Source: Clostridia bacterium (lineage in GTDB: Bacteria; Bacillota; Clostridia; Oscillospirales; Acutalibacteraceae). From it: a DNA stretch of 13,442 bases. The stretch's first letter is position 1. Every line of letters begins with the position of its first letter. The stretch is from assembly GCA_017454565.1 (NCBI GenBank), contig JAFTCS010000191.1, forward strand, positions 1 through 13,442, written 5' to 3'. Shown here piece after piece: positions 7,007 through 13,442 of the stretch. The notes beneath the pieces were generated by a model, which saw only the letters and a list, made by a program, of their open reading frames with translations, did no database searches and was not told where the DNA came from. The position numbers were made by a program, and so were the translations under genes.

Positions 7007-7080
7007 AGGCTCCGGTACCTTTCCGTATCTGAAGAAAGGTACCGGAGCCTTTGCGTATCTGAAGAAAGGTACCGGAGCCT
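7007..7080. repeat. 17-bp perfect hairpin plus 30-bp tandem repeat with a second copy of its right arm
   Basis: The 17-base arm at 7007-7023 (AGGCTCCGGTACCTTTC) pairs perfectly with 7034-7050 over a ten-base loop. The 30-base unit 7021-7050 is repeated at 7051-7080 with one change (C to G at its third base), so the left arm can instead pair with 7064-7080 and loop out the first copy. T runs are weak. The position between convergent genes suggests a two-way terminator that has been duplicated in part. Confidence 0.75.
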
Positions 7081-7144
7081 TTGCGTTTGTGCTTAATGTG
7101 TATAAATCTCCAAATTTAAGCATAGATATTGTATATGCTCAAGC

Positions 7145-7173
7145 TTGACAATACTATATATAGTGTATATAAT
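7145..7173 (+). promoter_or_regulatory. Perfect consensus sigma-A promoter reading towards nrdD, antisense to the Crp/Fnr gene
   Basis: TTGACA (7145-7150), a spacer of exactly 17 bases, and TATAAT (7168-7173); a start near 7180 follows. The upstream DNA is AT-rich. The only genes on the plus strand downstream are nrdD and nrdG, 0.8 kb away, with the Crp/Fnr gene on the other strand in between. No plus-strand gene with a ribosome site begins soon after it. Confidence 0.8.
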
Positions 7174-7198
7174 ATTATACATACCCTATATATTGGTC
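7151..7198. promoter_or_regulatory. Tandem NrdR-box-like operator inside and after the consensus promoter
   Basis: ATACTATATATAGTGT (7151-7166) matches the published NrdR box acaCwAtATaTwGtgt at 15 of 16 positions and fills the promoter spacer. ACCCTATATATTGGTC (7183-7198) matches at 12 of 16. Their centres are 32 bp apart with a 16-bp linker, the three-helical-turn arrangement known for paired NrdR boxes. Binding would cover the promoter and start site. Matches were counted by eye. Confidence 0.75.
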
Positions 7199-7200
7199 TG

Positions 7201-7842
7201 TTACTCATGATCTGACCCCATAACGATGATCTCTGTACCTTTGGAGACGATAAGAGACTCGCTGTTCATCTTTTTCAGCTCGCGCATCATGGCGCTTCTG
7301 TCAGCGCAGATATATTCGGCAAGATCAGAAAGCGGTATGGGAAGAGTGAAGCTCTGCCTGTTATTGTTTTCTGACACATAGGAAAAATATGCCATAAGCT
7401 TGCCTCTTATTGTGCGCTGCGAAAGAATGTCAAGGTGTATCTGGCTGCGGCAGGATAAAGATGTAAGCACGTTCCGGACAAAAACAGAGTGTGTACGGCA
7501 GCTGTGCTCACACCGTTCGGTTATTGAAGTGTCCTGCATGAAGCTGACGGTGCAGTCGTTTTTAGCCACCACAGAATAAAGGCTCACGTCTGTGGCGGGA
7601 GAGAGAAAGCCGCCGAAAATATTTCCGTCCTCATAATAGTCAAGGATACTTTCTTCTCCGGAGCCGTTTATGCTTATCAGATAAGCAAGGCCGCTGCGAA
7701 CTATCCCGGCTTTGTTCAGGTCGCTTGAGAAGCGCAGTATCGTTTCTCTCTTGCGGAAGCACCTGTTTTCAAAGCCCAGACATGACTCCAAATGAGCTGC
7801 TTCATCGTTGTTTATCCCATTAAAGACCGAATATTTATTCAT
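7201..7842 (-). CDS. Crp/Fnr family transcription regulator, cysteine-rich
   Basis: 213 residues from the ATG at 7842, chosen because GAGGAG (7849-7854) lies six bases upstream; the frame stays open further but the extension runs into the nrdD coding start. Residues about 10-120 form the cyclic-nucleotide-like sensor barrel, 120-155 the long dimer helix (QRTIRGKLMAYFS) and 165-210 the Crp-type helix-turn-helix (PLSDLAEYICADRSAMMREL). Seven Cys are present (21, 28, 97, 111, 115, 131, 179), including a CEHSC motif just before the dimer helix, so redox or metal sensing is possible; there is no clear N-terminal FNR-type cluster of four. It is divergent from nrdD, and shared sites between them suggest control of anaerobic dNTP synthesis (inference). 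Confidence 0.85.
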   Translation of the reverse strand: MNKYSVFNGINNDEAAHLESCLGFENRCFRKRETILRFSSDLNKAGIVRSGLAYLISINGSGEESILDYYEDGNIFGGFLSPATDVSLYSVVAKNDCTVSFMQDTSITERCEHSCRTHSVFVRNVLTSLSCRSQIHLDILSQRTIRGKLMAYFSYVSENNNRQSFTLPIPLSDLAEYICADRSAMMRELKKMNSESLIVSKGTEIIVMGSDHE

Positions 7843-7850
7843 TGTTGACT

Positions 7851-7898
7851 CCTCTATATAATGTGTTCTGAATTTGTGCAAAACGCTATATCTTGTAT
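7851..7898. promoter_or_regulatory. Second tandem NrdR-box-like operator, between the Crp/Fnr gene and nrdD
   Basis: CCTCTATATAATGTGT (7851-7866) and ACGCTATATCTTGTAT (7883-7898) each match the NrdR box at 13 of 16 positions. Their centres are 32 bp apart with a 16-bp linker, identical to the pair at 7151-7198. The left box overlaps the ribosome site of the Crp/Fnr gene, and the right one overlaps its candidate -10 (TATAAT on the minus strand, 7902-7897). Confidence 0.65.
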
Positions 7899-7911
7899 TA
7901 TAGCTTATAAC

Positions 7912-7927
7912 TGTTGCAAATGCAACA
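7912..7927. promoter_or_regulatory. Palindrome TGTTGCA-AA-TGCAACA, candidate Crp/Fnr-type operator
   Basis: Seven-base perfect arms around two bases, a size usual for Crp/Fnr dimers, although the half-site TGTTGCA is neither the FNR (TTGAT) nor the CRP (TGTGA) one. Its centre (7919.5) lies about 41.5 bases before a start that TAAAAT (7949-7954) would set near 7961 for nrdD, the classic class II activator position. It also overlaps the weak -35 region expected for the divergent regulator gene, which allows autoregulation. Confidence 0.5.
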
Positions 7928-7990
7928 TGTATTTTGGGATTTTTCGGATAAAATAGAGAGCGTACACTTTTGAACGGAGATGTTTTAATT

Positions 7991-10207
7991 ATGAAGATAA
8001 TCAAAAGAAATTCCTCGGAAGAGGTATTTAACGGCGAAAAGATCATAAACGCAGTTACCAAAGCAAACAATGCCGGCGACAGACGTTACCTTTCCGCAGA
8101 GCAGATAAAGGACATAGCGGAGTATGTTGAGTACAAGTGCTCCAAGATGGGCCGTGCCGTATCCGTAGAGGAGATACAGGACATGGTCGAGGATCAGATC
8201 ATGGCAAAGGGCGCATTTGAGCTTGCAAGAAGATATGTAAAATACCGCTACAACCGTTCGCTCATCAGACGTGCGAACACCACCGACAATAAGATCCTCA
8301 GCCTTATCGAATGCAACAACGAGGAAGTCAAGCAGGAGAACTCCAACAAGAACCCGACCGTCAACAGCGTACAGCGCGACTATATGGCAGGCGAAGTAAG
8401 CAAGGATCTTACGAAGAGGATACTGCTTTCCAACGAAATTGTTGAGGCGCATGAAAACGGAATAATCCATTTCCATGACAGCGACTATTTTGCACAGCAC
8501 ATGCACAACTGCGACCTTGTAAATTTAGAGGATATGCTGCAGAACGGTACTGTTATCAGTGAGACTCTTATCGAAAAGCCGCACAGCTTCTCGACAGCAT
8601 GTAATATAGCAACTCAGATCATCGCTCAGGTGGCCAGCAACCAGTACGGCGGACAGAGCATCAGCCTGACACATCTTGCTCCATTTGTTCAGGTATCCCG
8701 TGAGAAGATCAAGCGTGAATTTCTTGCCGAGCTTGAGGAAATGCATGCGTCCATCCCGGAAGAAACCATTAATTCGATCGTAGAGGAAAGACTCAAAAAA
8801 GAGATCACCAAGGGTGTGCAGACCATTCAGTATCAGGTCGTTACACTTCTTACCACCAACGGACAGGCGCCTTTCGTTACGGTGTTCATGTATCTGAACG
8901 AAGCAAAGGACGAGCAGCAGAAGAAAGACCTGGCTATGATAATCGAAGAGACCCTTCGTCAGCGTTATATCGGAGTAAAAAATGAGGAGGGCGTATGGGT
9001 TACTCCTGCGTTCCCGAAGCTCATATATGTTCTTGAAGAGGATAATATAACCGAAGGCAGCAAATACTGGTATCTTACAGAGCTTGCCGCGAAGTGCACC
9101 GCAAAGAGAATGGTTCCCGACTATATCTCTGAGAAAGTAATGCTCAAAAACAAGATCGACAAGAACGGCGAGGGGCACTGCTACACCTGCATGGGCTGCC
9201 GCAGTTTCCTGACGCCTTATATTGACGAAAACGGAAAGCCCAAGTATTACGGACGCTTCAATCAGGGCGTTGTGACCATCAACCTTGTTGACATAGGTCT
9301 TTCCGCCGAAAAAGATATAGACCGTTTCTGGAAGATCTTTGATGAGAGAATGGAGCTTTGCCACAAGGCTCTCAGAGCTCGTCATGAGCGACTCAAGGGC
9401 ACACTCTCTGATGCAGCGCCTATCCTCTGGCAGTACGGCGCAATTGCAAGACTCAAAACGGGCGAGCCTATCGACAAGCTGCTCTTTGGAGGCTACTCCA
9501 CACTTTCTCTTGGCTATGCGGGTCTGTGGGAGTGCGTATACAGCCTTATCGAAAAGAAGCTCACAGAGGAAGAGGGCAAGGAACTTGGTCTTCAGATCAT
9601 GAAGAAACTCAACGAATACTGCGTCAAATGGAAAGCCGCAGAGTGCATAGATTACAGCCTCTACGGAACTCCGCTGGAGAGCACGACCTATAAATTTGCA
9701 AAATGCCTGCAAAAGCGTTTCGGTATCATCAAGGGAGTTACCGACAAAAACTATGTGACGAACAGCTATCATGTTCATGTTACTGAGGAGATCAACGCCT
9801 TTGATAAGCTCAAACTTGAATCGGAGTTCCAGACTCTGTCGCCAGGCGGCGCTATCAGCTATGTTGAGGTGCCCGATATGCAGAACAATCTGCCGGCAGT
9901 GCTCAAGGTAATGCAGTTTATCTATGACAATATCATGTATGCCGAGCTGAACACCAAAAGCGACTATTGTCAGGTCTGCGGATATGACGGGGAGATACAA
10001 ATCGTGACCGACGACGATGGCAAGCTGGTATGGGAGTGTCCGAAGTGCCACAACCGCGACCAGAACAAGATGAACGTTGCCCGCAGAACATGCGGATATA
10101 TTGGCTCACAGTTCTGGAATCAGGGCAGAACACAGGAGATAAAGGAAAGGGTGCTCCATCTTTCGACCCATGCTTTTCAGAATGACAAGCCCGCAGTAAA
10201 CGAATAA
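7991..10207 (+). CDS. nrdD: Anaerobic ribonucleoside-triphosphate reductase (class III)
   Basis: 738 residues. It reduces ribonucleoside triphosphates to dNTPs without oxygen using a glycyl radical. The ATG at 7991 is chosen because GGAG (7976-7979) precedes it; an earlier TTG at 7970 overlaps that region. Residues about 2-92 are an ATP cone, which senses ATP/dATP. The catalytic barrel carries CYTCMGCRS with C397, C400 and C403, the site of the thiyl radical cysteine. Near the end a zinc site is formed by C660/C663 and C683/C686, followed by RRTCGYIG, where Gly702 is the predicted radical site. Length is normal. nrdG, the activase, follows about 107 bases downstream. Regulatory sites upstream suggest NrdR and the Crp/Fnr protein act here. 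Confidence 0.97.
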   Translation: MKIIKRNSSEEVFNGEKIINAVTKANNAGDRRYLSAEQIKDIAEYVEYKCSKMGRAVSVEEIQDMVEDQIMAKGAFELARRYVKYRYNRSLIRRANTTDNKILSLIECNNEEVKQENSNKNPTVNSVQRDYMAGEVSKDLTKRILLSNEIVEAHENGIIHFHDSDYFAQHMHNCDLVNLEDMLQNGTVISETLIEKPHSFSTACNIATQIIAQVASNQYGGQSISLTHLAPFVQVSREKIKREFLAELEEMHASIPEETINSIVEERLKKEITKGVQTIQYQVVTLLTTNGQAPFVTVFMYLNEAKDEQQKKDLAMIIEETLRQRYIGVKNEEGVWVTPAFPKLIYVLEEDNITEGSKYWYLTELAAKCTAKRMVPDYISEKVMLKNKIDKNGEGHCYTCMGCRSFLTPYIDENGKPKYYGRFNQGVVTINLVDIGLSAEKDIDRFWKIFDERMELCHKALRARHERLKGTLSDAAPILWQYGAIARLKTGEPIDKLLFGGYSTLSLGYAGLWECVYSLIEKKLTEEEGKELGLQIMKKLNEYCVKWKAAECIDYSLYGTPLESTTYKFAKCLQKRFGIIKGVTDKNYVTNSYHVHVTEEINAFDKLKLESEFQTLSPGGAISYVEVPDMQNNLPAVLKVMQFIYDNIMYAELNTKSDYCQVCGYDGEIQIVTDDDGKLVWECPKCHNRDQNKMNVARRTCGYIGSQFWNQGRTQEIKERVLHLSTHAFQNDKPAVNE

Positions 10208-10214
10208 TCAAAAG

Positions 10215-10251
10215 GCAGGGATGACCCCCTTTCGCATAGGGTGATCCCTGC
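10215..10251 (+). terminator. Hairpin between nrdD and nrdG (attenuator or processing site)
   Basis: GCAGGGAT (10215-10222) pairs with ATCCCTGC (10244-10251); after one G/G mismatch ACCC (10224-10227) pairs with GGGT (10239-10242). It is followed by AAGCGTTTT, a poor T run. It may lower nrdG relative to nrdD rather than stop transcription. Confidence 0.55.
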
Positions 10252-10314
10252 AAGCGTTTTAGAGCCTGTTTAGTATCTGAAATGTACGGTCTTAGGAAGC
10301 AAGAGGTGAAAAGC

Positions 10315-10848
10315 ATGTTTGTAGGTGAAATAATAACGGCGGACAGTGCAAACGGAACCGGTATAAGGCTAAGCCTTTTCGTGTCTGGGTGCACCAACCG
10401 CTGCAAGGGCTGTTTTCAGCCTCAGACCTGGGATTTTGAATATGGCAGACCCTACACTCAGGAAATTGAGGACATGATCATGACAGAGCTTGCCAAAAGC
10501 TATTATGACGGTCTGACGGTGTTGGGCGGCGAACCGTTTGAACAGTCGAATCAGAGAGGTCTGCTGCCTTTGATACGCCGGGTAAAAAAAGAACTGCCCG
10601 GAAGGAATATCTGGATGTTCACCGGCTTTACCTACGACAAGGATCTTGTTCCCGGGGGCTGCCGGTATATTGAATGTACAGATGAGATACTTGACAGTAT
10701 TGATGTTCTTGTTGACGGCCGCTTTGTGGAGGAACTGAAAAATATTTCTCTTGTTTTCCGCGGCTCGGAGAATCAGCGCATAATCGACATGAAAAAAACT
10801 CGTGCTGCCGGTTCTGTCATACTTTCTCCGCTTATGTCCGTAAAATAG
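10315..10848 (+). CDS. nrdG: Anaerobic ribonucleotide reductase activating protein (radical SAM)
   Basis: 177 residues from the ATG at 10315, chosen because GAGGTG (10303-10308) lies six bases upstream; an ATG at 10282 has no ribosome site. The protein uses S-adenosylmethionine and a 4Fe-4S cluster to make the glycyl radical on NrdD. Visible motifs are the cluster-binding C26-x3-C30-x2-C33 (SGCTNRCKGC), an N-terminal region typical of NrdG (ITADSANGTGIRLSLFVSGC) and the SAM-binding GGEPF motif in the stretch TVLGGEPFEQ. Later parts are those of a compact activase with a shortened barrel. It follows nrdD with a hairpin between them and is followed by a strong terminator. Confidence 0.95.
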   Translation: MFVGEIITADSANGTGIRLSLFVSGCTNRCKGCFQPQTWDFEYGRPYTQEIEDMIMTELAKSYYDGLTVLGGEPFEQSNQRGLLPLIRRVKKELPGRNIWMFTGFTYDKDLVPGGCRYIECTDEILDSIDVLVDGRFVEELKNISLVFRGSENQRIIDMKKTRAAGSVILSPLMSVK

Positions 10849-10865
10849 AAAACTATAAAAGTCAG

Positions 10866-10905
10866 AAAAACTGCCGGCAGAAATAAACCCTGTCGGCAGT
10901 TTTTT
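10866..10905. terminator. Two-way terminator between nrdG and the TetR gene
   Basis: AAAAACTGCCGGCAG pairs with CTGTCGGCAGTTTTT (one G-U type pair) around a loop of about nine bases, ending in T6. The A run on the left gives a T run on the other strand, so it can serve both convergent genes; the TetR stop is four bases to its right. Confidence 0.9.
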
Positions 10906-10908
10906 GTA

Positions 10909-11433
10909 TCAGTAGAATAAAGCGGTCATTTTGTCCACCGCCTCAATCACACTTTCTGCACCGAATTTCTTTTCGTACTCAAAAATCGCGTAAAAGCTGC
11001 CCATGAGCTGATAGGTGATCTTGACATTGGTAAAAACATCGTCCTTTAATTCCGGCTTCTGGCTGAAAAGACGCTGCTTTATGCCGTCCTCGATCTTTTC
11101 AGGCAGACGTGAGAACTGCGAACCTGAAAAAAGCACTGTGACCAGTCCTTTATTGGAGATGTAACCGTTTATCATGCTGTGTGAAGCTTTAAGCGGTTCT
11201 CGGATAAGCTCCTCGGGGTCGTTTCCGAAGCTGATTATACTGTCTACAACCTCCATCTGAAGCTGGTCGGAAAGATCGTAAATATCCTTATAATGCAGGT
11301 AAAAAGTAGCCTTGCTGATCTCTGCCTTGTCGCACAGCTCTTTTACGGTAATTTTTTCAAGATTCTTTTTGGAGCGTATAGCTAAAAATGCATTATGAAT
11401 ATTGCGTCGGGTCTTTAATGTTCTCATATCCAT
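10909..11433 (-). CDS. TetR/AcrR family transcription regulator
   Basis: 174 residues. The N-terminus (about 8-58) is a TetR helix-turn-helix with ITVKELCDKAEISKATFY, followed by LHYKDIYDL, which is typical of the subgroup often annotated with a TetR-like C-terminal domain (DhaS-like). The C-terminal ligand part (about 70-170) is helical and not informative about the ligand. The start is ATG 11433, with AAGGGG upstream on the minus strand; an ATG two codons later is possible. It is divergent from the branching enzyme gene, and the shared region holds a 14-bp palindrome, so autoregulation and control of glgB are likely but unproven. Confidence 0.88.
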   Translation of the reverse strand: MDMRTLKTRRNIHNAFLAIRSKKNLEKITVKELCDKAEISKATFYLHYKDIYDLSDQLQMEVVDSIISFGNDPEELIREPLKASHSMINGYISNKGLVTVLFSGSQFSRLPEKIEDGIKQRLFSQKPELKDDVFTNVKITYQLMGSFYAIFEYEKKFGAESVIEAVDKMTALFY

Positions 11434-11465
11434 AGTAAAAAACCCCTTGCCTATTTTGGAATAGT

Positions 11466-11479
11466 GTCAATTAATTGAC
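11466..11479. promoter_or_regulatory. 14-bp perfect palindrome GTCAATTAATTGAC, candidate TetR operator
   Basis: A perfect palindrome 33 bases upstream of the TetR start. A half-site-like copy TGTCAATTAA recurs at 11551-11560, just before the glgB ribosome site. TetR proteins commonly bind such palindromes between divergent genes; binding here is inference. Confidence 0.6.
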
Positions 11480-11498
11480 TGTTGTACAAAAGTGTAAA

Positions 11499-11526
11499 TT
11501 GAATTTTCCGAAAAATATGATATATT
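11499..11526 (+). promoter_or_regulatory. Candidate promoter of glgB
   Basis: TTGAAT (11499-11504), a 16-base spacer and TATATT (11521-11526), lying between the palindrome and the second TGTCAATTAA copy. The start codon is preceded by AAGGAGG (11564-11570), seven bases away. Confidence 0.45.
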
Positions 11527-11577
11527 TATTATAGTACATTATTAAACACATGTCAATTAAATTAAGGAGGAGCTATT

Positions 11578-13353
11578 ATGGATTTCTACGGTTTTTACAC
11601 AGGTGCGATCTTTGACGCTTACAACTGGCTGGGTGCTCACTACACCCCGGAAGAGACCGTCTTCCGCACCTTTGCGCCTCAGGCTTCCGGAGTTGAGCTT
11701 GTTCTTGAAGACAGGGTCATCCCCATGGAGAAGGTCTATAACGGTCAGTTCTATGAGCTTACGATAAAGAACCTGCCAGAAGGCACGAAATATGAATACC
11801 GTATCCGCGGCAACAACGGTCAGGTCGATCACTGTGACCCTTATGGATTCTCCATGGAGCGCCGCCCGGATCACCGTTCCATAACCTTCGATCTTGGTTC
11901 ATATAAATTCAATGATGCCGACTGGATGAAAAAACGTTCCGATATGCTCAAAAAGCCGCTGAACATTTATGAGCTTCATGCCGGCTCCTTCAAGAAGCCG
12001 GGAAGTGCTCCCGACAGCTGGTATAACTACGAGCAGCTTGGAGAGGTGCTTATTCCGTATCTTATTAAAAGCGGCTATAACTATGTTGAGTTCCTTCCGC
12101 TGTGTGAGCATCCCAGTGACGAGAGCTGGGGCTATCAGACAACAGGCTACTATGCCCCAACAAGCAGATATGGCACTCCGGACCAGCTTATGAAGCTGAT
12201 AGATATGCTCCACAAGAACAATATCGGCGCTATTCTGGATTTTGTTCCGGTGCACTTTGCTATGGATGCTTACGGTCTTTCAAGATATGACGGCTCTGCT
12301 TTGTATGAGTATCCCAGCAACGATGTCGGCAGAAGCGAGTGGGGAAGCTGCAACTTCATGCACTCCAGAGGTGAGGTCAAGAGCTTTTTGCAGTCATCGG
12401 CAAACTACTGGCTCAAGGAGTTCCATTTTGACGGACTGAGAATGGACGCTATCAGCCGTATCATTTTCTGGCAGGGCGACGAAAGACGCGGAGTAAACAG
12501 TAATGCCGTTGATTTCGTCAAGAACATGAACAGCAAGCTGAAAACATTGAATCCCGGCTGTATGCTTATTGCAGAGGACAGCACCAGCTACCGCGGAATT
12601 ACAGCACCCACAGATAAGGGCGGACTTGGGTTTGATTACAAGTGGGACCTCGGATGGATGAACGATACACTCAGCTATTTTGCTCTGCCGCCTGAGAAAC
12701 GCGTTGAAAATTATCACAAGCTCACTTTCTCAATGATGTATTTCCGTGACGAGCAGTATCTCCTGCCGCTTTCACATGACGAGGTGGTTCACTGCAAGGG
12801 AACCATTGTCAATAAGATGTACGGTTCACAGTCCGAAAAGCTCAGTCAGGCAAAGGCTCTTTACATGTATATGCTCACTCATCCCGGAAAGCAGCTCAAT
12901 TTCATGGGCAATGAGCTTGGACAACTCCGTGAATGGGACGAAAAGAGAGAACTTGACTTCTTCCTTCTTGAGGACTTCAAGCATAAGACTTTCAACGACT
13001 ATATGATCGGCCTTAACAATACCTATCTTGCTCATCCTGCAATGTATGAGGACGATTATGATGAAGCAGGCTTCGAGTGGGCAGACTGCCATCAGGAGTC
13101 AAAGCTCATCTATGCAATTATACGCCGCAGCAAGAAAGATAAGCTGCTTGCTTTGTTCAACTTCGGCAGCGCTGTCCAGACTGGCTACTCTCTCAAGCTT
13201 GAAAATGTGGAGAAGGCTCAGGTGGTACTCTGCTCTGAGGACGTAAAGTACGGAGGCAGCATAGCTCAGCCTAATGAGCTGTTTACACTTGCCGGCGAGA
13301 ACCTTATCTGCAACCTGCCGCCGTATTCCGCTACCCTTATCAGCATAGAATAA
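11578..13353 (+). CDS. glgB: 1,4-alpha-glucan (glycogen) branching enzyme, GH13 family
   Basis: 591 residues, cytoplasmic. It cuts alpha-1,4 glucan chains and rejoins them as alpha-1,6 branches during glycogen synthesis. Residues about 18-105 form a CBM48-type beta domain; about 125-480 form the GH13 barrel; the rest is the C-terminal beta domain. Catalytic motifs are DFVPVHF (221-227), DGLRMDAIS with nucleophile D290, AEDST with acid/base E333, and LSHDEVVH with D401. It is shorter than the Escherichia coli enzyme (about 730) because it lacks the extra N-terminal module. No other glycogen gene is seen in the window; the divergent TetR gene may control it. Confidence 0.95.
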   Translation: MDFYGFYTGAIFDAYNWLGAHYTPEETVFRTFAPQASGVELVLEDRVIPMEKVYNGQFYELTIKNLPEGTKYEYRIRGNNGQVDHCDPYGFSMERRPDHRSITFDLGSYKFNDADWMKKRSDMLKKPLNIYELHAGSFKKPGSAPDSWYNYEQLGEVLIPYLIKSGYNYVEFLPLCEHPSDESWGYQTTGYYAPTSRYGTPDQLMKLIDMLHKNNIGAILDFVPVHFAMDAYGLSRYDGSALYEYPSNDVGRSEWGSCNFMHSRGEVKSFLQSSANYWLKEFHFDGLRMDAISRIIFWQGDERRGVNSNAVDFVKNMNSKLKTLNPGCMLIAEDSTSYRGITAPTDKGGLGFDYKWDLGWMNDTLSYFALPPEKRVENYHKLTFSMMYFRDEQYLLPLSHDEVVHCKGTIVNKMYGSQSEKLSQAKALYMYMLTHPGKQLNFMGNELGQLREWDEKRELDFFLLEDFKHKTFNDYMIGLNNTYLAHPAMYEDDYDEAGFEWADCHQESKLIYAIIRRSKKDKLLALFNFGSAVQTGYSLKLENVEKAQVVLCSEDVKYGGSIAQPNELFTLAGENLICNLPPYSATLISIE

Positions 13354-13356
13354 GCC

Positions 13357-13392
13357 TGATTTTCCGGCTCGGAATTCACGGAAATCAATTTT
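13357..13392 (+). terminator. Weak hairpin after glgB
   Basis: TGATTTTCCG (13357-13366) pairs with CGGAAATCA (13379-13387) with one bulged T, followed by ATTTTC. The stem begins four bases after the stop codon. Confidence 0.45.
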
Positions 13393-13418
13393 CAAAAAAT
13401 TATAAAATATGGTATAAT
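13390..13418 (+). promoter_or_regulatory. Extended -10 promoter reading out of the window
   Basis: TGGTATAAT gives an extended -10 (TATAAT at 13413-13418), with a poor -35, TTTCAA (13390-13395), at 17 bases. An ATG at 13425 lies at the expected transcription start and has no ribosome site, so the gene it serves is not defined in the window. Confidence 0.55.
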
Positions 13419-13442
13419 AAGCGTATGAATAACGGAATAACA

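Noticed and set aside
7021..7080. CRISPR-like repeat
   Set aside because: Only two directly adjoining copies, no spacers, no cas genes.
7225..7380. 51-codon plus-strand frame after the consensus promoter
   Set aside because: No ribosome site at its ATG; it is antisense to the helix-turn-helix coding part of the Crp/Fnr gene and has no recognisable pattern.
7843..8070. N-terminal extension of the Crp/Fnr protein by 76 residues
   Set aside because: GAGGAG lies six bases before the ATG at 7842, the shorter form has normal family length, and the extension would overlap the nrdD start.
8525..10051. 508-codon open frame on the minus strand inside nrdD
   Set aside because: It is antisense to a clear full-length NrdD, has no ribosome site or family resemblance, and its openness is explained by the codon bias of nrdD.
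13425..13442. Start of a gene at the right edge (ATG AAT AAC ...)
   Set aside because: Only six codons are visible, there is no ribosome site, and the ATG coincides with the predicted transcription start; a leaderless start cannot be supported from this.

Overview
The window looks like chromosomal DNA of an anaerobic, spore-forming Firmicute close to Ruminococcus (Oscillospiraceae). The evidence is a type III glutamine synthetase, an alpha/beta small acid-soluble spore protein, strictly anaerobic ribonucleotide reductase (NrdD/NrdG), strong AGGAGG-type ribosome sites, and the gene set polyphosphate-polymerase-like VTC protein, DUF4956 protein and secreted beta-helix lipoprotein that recurs in cellulolytic and gut clostridia. 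Genus assignment is inference from family recognition, not a database match. No rRNA, tRNA, transposase or CRISPR array was seen.

Layout: (i) 2-823, 3' end of glutamine synthetase III with a strong terminator. (ii) 1028-1228 (-), spore DNA-binding protein, with a 12-bp perfect hairpin across its stop codon. (iii) 1229-1729, an intergenic stretch with a possible dispersed repeat and an AT-rich region carrying three phased CTTAAAA repeats and a 10-bp-arm palindrome. (iv) 1730-6868 (+), a tightly packed five-gene operon: OmpR-like regulator, sensor kinase-like membrane protein, VTC/CYTH protein, DUF4956 membrane protein and beta-helix lipoprotein. The kinase-like protein has Asn in place of the phospho-acceptor His, and the regulator lacks the conserved receiver Lys, so this two-component pair has probably left normal phosphotransfer. 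(v) 6869-7200, hairpins, a 30-bp tandem repeat and a consensus promoter with tandem NrdR-like boxes. (vi) 7201-7842 (-), a cysteine-rich Crp/Fnr regulator. (vii) 7991-10848 (+), nrdD and nrdG. (viii) 10909-11433 (-), a TetR regulator, divergent from (ix) 11578-13353 (+), glycogen branching enzyme. (x) An extended -10 promoter at the right edge pointing out of the window.

The two most interesting signals are these. First, the nrd locus carries two tandem pairs of NrdR-box-like palindromes, each pair with 32 bp between centres. One pair lies between the Crp/Fnr gene and nrdD. The other sits inside a perfect TTGACA-N17-TATAAT promoter on the far side of the Crp/Fnr gene and points towards nrdD. 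This suggests a long leader or antisense RNA that covers the regulator gene and enters nrdDG (a non-contiguous operon), or a regulator gene inserted between nrdD and its old promoter. Second, the five-gene envelope operon is headed by a co-degenerate sensor/regulator pair, which suggests a signalling device that works without histidine phosphorylation and controls a polyphosphate-like/cell-surface module.
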